A DNA stretch of 64,000 nucleotides from contig JABMCL010001960.1 of the NCBI GenBank assembly GCA_018857735.1, positions 763,501 through 827,500 on the forward strand. Direction: 5' to 3'. Below, in pieces: positions 25,490-36,200 of the stretch; positions within the stretch are counted from its first letter, which is position 1; every line of letters starts with the position of its first letter. A program made the translations under genes and the position numbers. Source of the DNA: Alviniconcha marisindica. Its lineage: Eukaryota > Mollusca > Gastropoda > Provannidae. The notes beneath the pieces are model-generated. The model was not told the DNA's origin and searched no databases. It saw only the letters and a program-made list of their open reading frames with translations.

Positions 25490-28400
25490 CACATACACAC
25501 ACACATGGTGTTACACAACAGCAGCTTCAATTACTCAAACATCTGCTGAATGAAAACTGAACAAATAAGTCAGTCCCTTTAAGGATGTAAAACATTCCTG
25601 GGTCCTACTACACGACTGTTCAGTACATGACTTTAAAAAAAAAATCATCTACAGCACACTGTGTTGCTGGAACAAAGGCTGAATTTGGCACAGGCTTGCA
25701 ATGTCTCTGTAACAATGGTTTCTTCTTGTTGGGGTGACACTTGCTGAAGCACCATCCACTAAAGCCAGTCTTTCGAGAGATTCATTCTTAATATTTACCA
25801 CAATTTTTGGCCACGACACAACTTCCCTTAAAGCTGACCCTATGCACCTTTTGTACTGCATGCACCTATCATGTGGATTAATGGCAGTGTGTCAGCTCTG
25901 ACCTCGTTAGCAGTAAGAACATTGTTGAACAACGTGCACTGACATCACTGACAGCATCAAGCAAGTTATCAAAACCATTAACGTGATTCCCACAGTCATT
26001 CCTCCAACCACTTGACATTTCTATCAATCATTCTTTCAAATATACAATCCACTGACTTTGGGAGGAATGGATGACAGAAGGGGAACACTCCTTCACCCAA
26101 ACCTGGCAACTGAAATATGCAACTTTGGCGCAAGTTTGTTTGCAAGGAACAACATGACAGTCAGTGCTTGTCCTCAAAGCTTCCATTAAGGCTGAGATCA
26201 CAGCAGATAACCGTTCTGTAAAACTCTTCTCATTCTGACTGCTACTTTTGATGTCAGTGCCCCTGTCCAACCCAGTCCACCACAAAGGGTCATATCAGGG
26301 AGAGTAAGTGAACTGTGAACAAAGCCAAATCAAAACAGTCAATAATAACACCATACCAATGGTACATTTCACTCACTTACAGCTAGTATAGTTACATCTT
26401 GTTAATATACAAATATTTACATTTCATTCATTTACATTGAGTTAACATATATATAAATATCTACATTTTACTCATTTACATCTAGTTTACATATAAATAT
26501 CTACATTTCACTCATGTATAATTGATCCAAAACATTTGTTCTAATTCATGAAAAATGTATATTAAAATGTCTTCCCAGAGTGCTTAAAAATTACATGGTC
26601 AAAACAATTCACCAAATAAGTAACGGTCTGATGCATTTCTCTGACACATGCCATATTACAGATGAAGAACTACAAAAACATAAAAGCTGAATGAAATGAG
26701 AATGTGGAAATTAGTCAATCTGGCTAGTCAATCTGGCAGAATGCCAGGCTTCAAAGAGAGAACCTTTAATAGCTGTAGTTCTCAGCAGTAGGGACTTTTA
26801 TTTCTGTATTCACAATACCCCACTGCAGGGGAAAGAGAGGCAGATAGGTAGACTACAAACAACAACACCACAGAATCCCGCACCCTTACCTATTGAGCCG
26901 CTTTTGCCTGAGGAGGTGTGGAATAACTGCAACAACAGACATGGAGCTGTTATATTTGTGATCAAAGAACTTACATGCATCATTCCTGAATTAAAAACAG
27001 CAACATATGCTCTTTTGACTCAATTAAAAAAATTAAAAAACCTGAAAACTGTAACTTTCAAAAACAACAAAACTGTGAACTTGACAATCAGCCTGGCACT
27101 CCATCCACATGATCATGTTTACATAAATAACAATCATGTCAAATTTATACTGCACTGTAAAAGAACTTGTCAAGGAATCCAACTTTCATTATTATCTCTT
27201 GATGCCACAGGTTATGAAACTGACAGAAATGTGTTCAGCTCTGACAAGGCCAATGTTATAGTTCATGTGGCTTTAACATGACTAAGATACTCTTTCTGCT
27301 CAGGGTCACCCATATTTTAACCAAGTGCTGGTGAAAGAAACCTTTTATTTTCAACTGGCTCCAGCTCCAAATCAACTCACTACAGTAAGCTATGACCCAT
27401 CCACACACCAAGATGTCTTTAGAAAATTAACATGCACGCTAACATGCGCTTATTCATCAACAAAGAATTATCTCTGGTCCTAGCATGTTCCTTAATGGCT
27501 TGCACTATTCAAGTCATATAATAATAACAATAATTTTAAAGTATTTATCAAGAGCAAACTCTTGTCCGTATACATTGGAAAAGACCATTCCAGGCCTAAA
27601 CATGCACACACGAGTACACAATACACAATTTACAAACCCAACTCAAACAGATACAGAACTGTGGAGGAAACCAGCACAAAAACAGCATTCTGGCAGGTCT
27701 ACTGTTTTGGAAAAACCAATGTCTTGAGGTTGCATCTGAAGGCCTCCAGAGATGGGTTGTTGTTTTCAGAGTGAAAGGTGAAGGTTATTCCATGCCAAGG
27801 GACTTCATGAATTTATCTTATACAGTACTGCCAATAAGGAAATCTCACACACAAAAAGGACTTAAAGAGCCCCTGAACACTGATTTTGACCGATTTTAGC
27901 TTCAGATCTCCTCTTTGGTATATTCCACCGACTAAATATTTTTACACAGTAAATACAGGTATATATCCCATGCCTCAGTAATAATTTCATATTTTTCAAG
28001 TGTCTTAAATGCTTATGAATCGTAAAACAAGACCAATATGTCATGGCAGAATGGGCAAGGGAAATAACCGCTGTAGCCATGTGTGTTTTGGCCGAGAGTT
28101 TACTTGGAGCCGTAAAGTCAAAGGCTAATCATGACGTCACGATAAGATTCGATTGCCATTGGCATTGTTGCTTCTACAGTTTCAGTGCACAAAACTCCGG
28201 ATAAATTTGCAGGAAAAGTTGAAAATGGCAACTGGAATACGGCCATTCCAGTACGAGCCAGTTGCGGATATCAATTTCGGCATCGACTGGGAGAGTTCAA
28301 GAGAAGAAGAAGTGTCATGAGAATAGTGGTGGTTATGCTTGTGTTTATTGTATATTGTGATGTGTGCAATATTATGTGTTGTTGCGTACTTCTTAAGTGT

Positions 28401-31400
28401 TAATCTTTTACATCTGTACACTGTCTTTGTGGTTTTATGTGTGGCACCACATTTTTCTTTGAAGGAATAAAGAAGTTCTTGACTTGACTTGACTAGACTT
28501 GACATAAGAGCACAGAAGCAAAAATAACTGTGCCAATGACAAACAGATGGAAAGCCAAACTAACCATAACTAACCCCTCACTAACCCGGCCTCCATCTAG
28601 AAACACAATGCCTGCTGACTGATAAAGCAAATCGCTAATCAGGACTACCGATGACATAGCATCGGGATGTAAACAAATGCAGACGAAAAGAGAATCTCTT
28701 TTCAAAATGGCTGCCTTAATCAGGCAAGCTAACAGCAGGTACGAATTGGCCAAAAAGCCAAAAATAAAAACGAAAGACGTATGGTGGAAGAGAAGAGAGA
28801 GAAAACAAAACAATGACAACAACAAACAAACACTTTCTGAAAAGAAAGAGGAGGCAGGAAATGTCAGCAAGCAATGTACACGATACAACCCACATAGCAG
28901 TGACAACAACACTGTGGGGCAGCAGACGCTCACGAGACTACTCCCCTCACTCGTACATTGTAAATGAACGCTATAACCCGAGAAACAAAAGGGCAAGCAA
29001 AGAGAAAAAACAGTCAATGGCAAGAACCGGTCACTAGCCCAACCCCAAACCTTAACTCAGGGAGGCCACGAAATCACTAGTCTATTAAACTAGAACAAAC
29101 AAAACCTTTTCATCTTTACGTATGATGAAACAAACAGGGATTAATTGGGGAAAATAAAATAAAAACACCCAATAAAAGGCAGGCTCCCTGGGGCCTTAAC
29201 TATGAATCGGGCCTAAAGGTAGGCCGGCCTAAATCTCACGGCTATTGACAATGGCCCCAAAATGGTAACTATGGACCAGGACTACACCAAAGTCTGGGCC
29301 GAACCTCGGGCCTAAACAGCCAATATTTAGGCTAGCGATTTTGCTGGACAAAAGGTCGTAGGCCCGGGACTATGACTGCTTTTAGGCTTGTTATGCTTGG
29401 AAAGTTGATTTTTCTTGTTGTTTTTGTTTTTTGCTGTAGTTGCTGTTTTACATCTGAATCCAATGGCTTTTCTCTCTTTTTAATTTTTTAAAAAATATTT
29501 ATTTTTATTTTTATTAAAAAAAAAAAAAATCATCACGACTGTATGTTTTGATTGTTCGTATTTTACTACTGGAACACTCACACAAGGTGATATCGACATC
29601 TTTCGTTTACTTCGTCAAATGAGTACTAGATGTTCATTGGCCAAAGCTCTTTCATTTTGGAGGGAAGAAAGGTTGCACTAGCCGAGCGACGCAGGCATAA
29701 TGACTGATTAATGTGATTGTACGATTTAATGTTTGCAAATTATTATGAGAGCAAGTTTGCTTGACGTCTTACATTCTCACTTGATTTATTTTCTTGTTAT
29801 TTAATTCATCTGCACAGCGTAGGCTACCTGATTTCACAGCGTCCACTCGCCTTTCTGACAAGTTCAAAATGGCCAACACAGCAGATGATGCTACGATTAC
29901 TCAATTCAGTAAATGCCAAGAAGAATACTCTATCGAAGATGTCAACAGATTAGCGTTTTTACGAATAATGACCTTGTCGAGATCGCTTGGGTGTTGCAGA
30001 AGTAAAACATGGCAAATCACATCCAGAATCGGGGCCTGCCAGGCATGCCTTCACCTAATGTGCATATTTACCGATGTTTGTGCGTGCGAAATACGTCGCA
30101 AGGAAGTGAACGAAGCATGTCGGTGCGCATGCCCAGTTGGGATTGCCCCGTCTGAAGTTAGCACATGCGATGACGTGTGTGATGACCACTTTCTTATCGG
30201 CGCACAGTAAGAGACTCTGTTGTCTCGACCATTGTCCGCGTCCTTGTATCCAAACTTTGCCTAACTCAAAGTCTCAGACTCTAAAGTCAGGGACTTTGGT
30301 TTAGGCCTGGCCTACCATAGTCCTGATTCATAGTTAAAGCCCCTGATGAGGTCTAGCCTGTTGTGAAAGCTAGAGCAAACTCAATGAAAAAGACCGAAAC
30401 GCGACGCACCTAACAAGTTTCAAGAAAGATGGAATGACAAGGGGGAAATAAACAAAGGCCCAACTACTGGCAATGGCGTCGGAGCTTCATCCTTGGAGAT
30501 TCGAACTGGAAATTTGTCTAAGTCGGTTACCCTGTGGACATGTATTTGAGCCTAAACTGAATGCTCAGCAGGGTGCGATCTGTGAAGCATTTTTTTCTAA
30601 ATGCTTTGAGCAGAGCACATCGTGGTGTTTTGGTTCCCACTTCTTTGTGCCACTGTCGCTTTCTGGCTTCATTTTTTTTTTTAAAGAAAAAGCATGGAAA
30701 TAAAACTCCTTTGTCAACTTTTCACTGCAACCAACTGCAGCACACTCGCTTGGCATGCTTTAAAACTGATTTGCCAGACTGCTTTCCATTCAATTTTGTT
30801 CAAGCCGTTACTGAGCCATGCAGGTCAGTTGTCTTGTCGTGATGTCATGGAGGTCACGTGACTGAAACCCGGGATTTTCAGCTGCAGACGAGGCAGCTGC
30901 TCGAAGCGTTGTGTTTGTTTTCATTCAGATCAATACTTTTACGTACTTCAGGAAAATGCCAATCTATCAAACGAACAGCGTGTATGTTAAACTTTATTTA
31001 TATAGTGCAATGTAAGTGATATCTACAACTTAAAATCAGTGTTCAGGGGCCCTTTAAGAGCTGTCCTTGTGCACATCCTCATATGTTCTTTCTGAGACCT
31101 TACTGCTTCCAGCAGGACACCTCCTACAGTGGAGCTTGCCTTCACAGACTGCAGGTGTCTGACACTTCTAGAAGCAGAACACATCCTACAGTGGAGCTTA
31201 CCTTCACAGACTGCAGGTGTCTGACACCTTACTTCTAGAAGCAGAACACATCCTACAGTGGAGCTTACCTTCACAGACTGCAGGTGTCTGACACTTCTGG
31301 AAGCAGAACACATCCTACAGTGGAGCTTACCTTCACAGACTGCAGGTGTCTGACACTTCTGGAAGCAGAACACATCCTACAGCGGAGCTTACCTTCATAG

Positions 31401-33190
31401 ACTGCAGGTGTCTGACACTTCTGGAAGCAGAACACATCCTACAGCGGAGCTTACCTTCACAGACTGCAGGTGTCTGACACTTCTGGAAGCAGAACACATC
31501 CTACAGCAGAGCTTACCTTCACAGACTGCAGGTGTCTGACACCTTACTTCTAGAAGCAGAACACATCCTACAGTGGAGCTTACCTTCACAGACTGCAGGT
31601 GTCTGACACTTCTGGAAGCAGAACACATCCTACGGTGGAGCTTACCTTCATAGACTGCAGGTTTCTGAGACACAAGTCCTTGACAGCCACTTCTAGCAGC
31701 TCTTTTTCACTGCTGTTCTGTACACCATAAAATACAACGTGGATTCAAGTTAGTAAACACAACTTTTCCATAATCCTCTGATTTGCCATTTATAATAATA
31801 ACAACAATAATGCACAGCTCTATAGAGTGCAAATATTTCCAAGATAATACTTTATTGTTCTTAAAAGGAAATTTGCTTTGAAAAATATCATCAATGTAAC
31901 ATGTGAACGAACAAAACTGTTCACGAAAAGAAAAAGAAAAAATGTGTTTAAACAAATTACAATTATAGCTAAAAGTGACAAAACCAGTTAATAACAACAA
32001 AAGATAACATGTATGTACACATGCACGCTTGCAAGTTTGTTTTACAAAACAGAAACTCTCTTTTCCAACAAGAGACAATGGAAAAAAAGAGAACAAAGTG
32101 CACATACCATTCACACAGATACATGTAGACATACATATAAATTATAAATAATTTATGGTCAGAGACATGGTCTGCCTAGGTTTGTGAAAAGGCCTGTTTA
32201 AAGAGGAAAGACTTGAGCTGGGTTTTGAACTCAGAGCGAGAATAATTCACAGACTGGCATGCAGCAAATCCCAGACATATTGTTTTTCCTTCAAATTCTT
32301 CAGTTGAAGCAGCTATCACTGCTACCAATAACAATAATAAAAACATATTTTGTCTTTTGCTTAAAACTGAACAGAACAGAAACACAACTAATCTCAGGAT
32401 ACTTTGGCTCCATGCATGTAGGGATTCAAGCAGAGTTACTGTGCATGCAGTTATGACAACGGTGTCTTTGATGGGGATAGCCTTCTTCCAAAGCATGAGC
32501 AAAGCAAAGATTTCTGGGCTAGGCTTGAAGCTGAGGGATATAACTGAGTGTAGTAAGTAAACTTTTATTCTCATCATACTGAATTGCTGCTGTCATCACT
32601 CTTCCTACTTCTTGAAGACATTCGCCCTCCTGTGTGGGAAAATAGCCATACTCACACACACACACACACACACCAAATGCACACACACACATGTACACTC
32701 ACACATACATGTACACTCACACATACATGTACACTGACTGAGTTACCCACTTTTTTTTAAGTTTTTTATTTTTTATGACTGAATAATTTCTTTCAGTGTG
32801 TTTACAAATTTTATCTTTCCCCCCCCCCCCCCCCCACAGCTTGGAAATAGCTCTCCCAAAAAACTCTGGGATTGAAAAAGGTCAAATTTTCCAACAAGAG
32901 TCATGGAAAAAAAGAGAACAAAATGCAGTGCAGAATATGGAATAAAAGCGGCATTAAATGATTACTCACTTTTGTGGCAGTGGAGAGACAGATAGTAAAG
33001 TCATGATAGATCACCGGTACATAGTCCTTAGTCAGCAGTACATCAAACTCCACAAAATCTGCTCCCTGCAAACATTCTACATTCCTTTACAATCACATCA
33101 ATGATGTTTGTATCTGGTTATCTCTGTGTGCATGTGTACATTCTACATTCCTTTACAATCACATCAATGATGTTTATATCTGCTTATTTC

Positions 33191-33246
<56 letters not shown>

Positions 33247-36200
33247 GTTATGCATGCGTGCATGCGTTTGGGCATGTGTGTATGCAAGCATGCATGTGTG
33301 TTTTCTACCTAGCATCAAAACAAGGAAGAATGGTTACAAAAAAACAAATACCAAGGAAGTATCCAGCATCTGCCATATCAGTTTATGTAGCACCCACTGA
33401 TATATTGATGCTTGGTGATTTCCAACCTGTTCCCATCTGTTTCCACCATCAGTGTTACCAAATTCCATACTTATTCCATACACAGGCAGGTTTGGTACAT
33501 TTTTCTGTACCTTTTCTCAGACCATAGTTGTTGTTTTTCAGACCAGGAAACATTTAAGTTTAAGTTCTCCTGACTTTTAAAACTCTGCAGGAGCCCTCTG
33601 GAACCTTCCATGTTACTCTGTACATGTAATAAATACACCAAATTGGGACAAAACATGTTCAATCGGTCAAAAGATGTGAAACAAAATATCATTTCTAAAG
33701 ATATAAATCCTGACCATGACCTTAAAGATATTATCCAAGTTTTCACATGATGCTTTATCTGATAATGATACATCAACATACATAGTTTGGAATGGAATTA
33801 GAGTTCAGCATGCACTCACTGATGACTTAAATCCTTACTAACACCTTTACCTAAAAGATACCATTCCAACATACTGTGGCTCATGATAATGCAACACCCC
33901 ACCATGACCATGTTTGGTGGTAAGATGTTCAGCAGTTGGGAAGATGCGGAATAAAGTCATATTCTGATCACATGAACCGTCACTGTGACCTTAACAAAGA
34001 GAATAATCCAGAAATTTTTCTTGACACTCTTCATGCTTATGATGATATGCCACCATACCAAGTTTGGTTGCAAAAGCACCTTCAGTCCAGAAAATGTCAC
34101 CCAGATACCTGGACACAATGTCACATGGGCAACTGACTCCAATATATCCCCCACCCACCTACCCATGCACCTATAACTACACTACAGGTATGGATGAAAA
34201 AAAGAAAAGAAATGGTAACAACAACAACAGCAGAAAACCACTTACTGTGGATAACTTACATGTTTAGCTGCTGAATACATGGAACATATAGTGTTCTCCT
34301 TCGCACTGGCCACCCTAAAACCATTACAAAAAGGAATATATGTAACAAAAACATTACATCAATAATTCATATTAGCAATATCAACAGGAAACTGCATATG
34401 CTGTACCACTTCCTTCAGAAGACTGTGCAAGTCTGCCTTGGAACCAGTATTAATAAATATTTGTAGCCAACTGACGGCAGCCCCATCAGGTCCTTTGCAA
34501 CTTTTCTTCATGTACAAGCATAATGATGCTGCTGTCACGAATAGAAAAATGTCATATTTATTCTTCAGGCTGACACTAGTGACAGTGAGACAAAATAGTC
34601 ACCAAATCTTCCACTGTACTACCACGATTACCAGCCAGAGTTGAGTAAGGCATAACCAAAGCAGCTGCAGCCAATGCAGTTGAGTAAGGCATAACTAATG
34701 CAGCTGCAGCCAATGCAGTTGAGTAAGGCATAACCAATGCAGCTGCAGCCAACGCAGTTGAGTAAGGCATAACCAACGCAGCTTCAGCCAATGCAGTTGA
34801 GTAAGGCATAAACAACGCAGCTGCAGCCAATGCGGTTGAGTAAGGCATAACCAATGAAAGCAGTGTGGGGGAAGACACTGCTCCTTAGACTTATGTTAAT
34901 GGCAACTTGCATCCAGACAGGTACTGGTGGGGACTATGAGCCCATGAAGTGGGGGAAGGGGGACTATACCCAATACTACACTATCACAACCAGACTGATT
35001 CTGCATTAAGATGGGCAGCAATGAGAGCCATTTTAATGTTTTAGCCGTTGTGAAGGACAAAGTCACAAGACAATGTCCACAAACCACAACTTTTGAAGAG
35101 AAAAGAGAGCTCAAGTGGGGAAATAAACAAATGTTACCAACACACACACAAGCACATGAATACATGAATTTAATGTATACTACTACTTACATACTATACC
35201 AAATCATGTAATACTATGAACCATCTGATTTTTCACAAGTTCAAATTTGAAGAAATTCTGGAATCGTAAAAAAAAAGACACAAATGCTGAGGTAGAATCA
35301 GAACATGCAAGTATTCTAGGAGGACTGGACTTGACCATCACTTGCTGGACTGAGTGGATGCGCCTCCAGGCTGCTCCATCAAGTTGCAACATTAACTGGA
35401 GTTTGGAGAATTAACACACAAGGGAGTTAATTAACACCCAAAATACATAACACAAGTACAACAAAGACCTGAGTTGCCTACAGAAACTTGTGATAAACAA
35501 AAACAAGTATGTGATCATAAGTTCATGACTATTTTATGATGACGTCACAGTTGTTCTACATTTATAACTATGGTTAAAGTAAGACCCTTTTGTTGGTGGT
35601 GTTGTGTTTGTTGTATTGTTCTCTTAACTTTATGTAGTATTTTACGAGCCTGCCATGACCACAACAAAATTGACCCTTGTGGGATGATCAACGTTTTTAA
35701 AAAATTTGAATTTGAATTTGAATCTCGCCTGGCATGTGTGTAAATACAAGGTACATAAACTCCACCAGAGATACATCCTCAAAATCAGCAGAGTTTTGTG
35801 AATCTGATTCCTGACATGGCTGACATCAGTGTGTTAGTCCCATAACATTAACAATGAGTTGTTTGGTATAATTTGAACAACTGTTGTTGGAGACCGAATT
35901 AACATTCTAAATTTGTTTTCATGAAATGCTGTGTGTACTGCCATTGGCTTCATGCCTTCATTGTTGGTTGTATTTTGCATGAGCAGCTAGCGAACGAAAA
36001 CACGATATGTGAGTTGTGTCAAGTGGCAAGCAATGCAGAAATGTGTTCGTGACTGCTTCATTCAGGGAAGGGAGTTATTGGAGATATTGGTCACTGTGTT
36101 TGATTCTTGGAGATGAAACAACTCTTTACGTGGGAGATGGATTATGGCAAGTAACAGGACTACCACCATGAAGTTTAAGTTTAAATAACTGTTCTTTGAG

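Larger units (their letters stand above)
27866..31053. mobile_element. Kolobok-type DNA transposon, 3.2 kb, with nested insertions
   Basis: Inverted ends AGAGCCCCTGAACACTGATTTT at the left and its near-exact reverse complement at the right (one mismatch in the first 22), each flanked by TTAA (27862-27865, 31054-31057). TTAA target duplications and THAP zinc fingers are traits of Kolobok elements (known). Inside are a start-like ORF at 28224-28319 ([12 protein letters not shown]...), a shared element (about 28507-30537), a Harbinger insertion and a THAP fragment on the minus strand. No intact transposase is present. Confidence 0.75.

Noticed and set aside
26904..27281. 125-codon plus-strand ORF opposite exon 12
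   Set aside because: It begins inside the antisense of a coding exon and has no family resemblance; AT-rich chance ORF is the simpler reading.
28493..29023. 176-codon hydrophobic minus-strand ORF that looks like a membrane protein
   Set aside because: It lies in a non-autonomous repeat; the homologous copy at 58489-59260 is split into different frames, so the frame is not conserved. The hydrophobicity comes from reading A-rich DNA backwards.
29794..30210. 139-codon ORF inside the Harbinger element as its transposase or Myb-like protein
   Set aside because: No DDE or Myb motif could be seen; the element appears non-autonomous.
27862..31057. Assignment of the THAP elements to the P-element superfamily
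   Set aside because: THAP alone would allow it, but the flanks show TTAA on both sides rather than a matching 8-bp duplication, which fits Kolobok better.
31129..31660. CRISPR-like array of regular repeats
   Set aside because: Units are contiguous with no unique spacers, and the unit derives from the exon 11 boundary of an animal gene.
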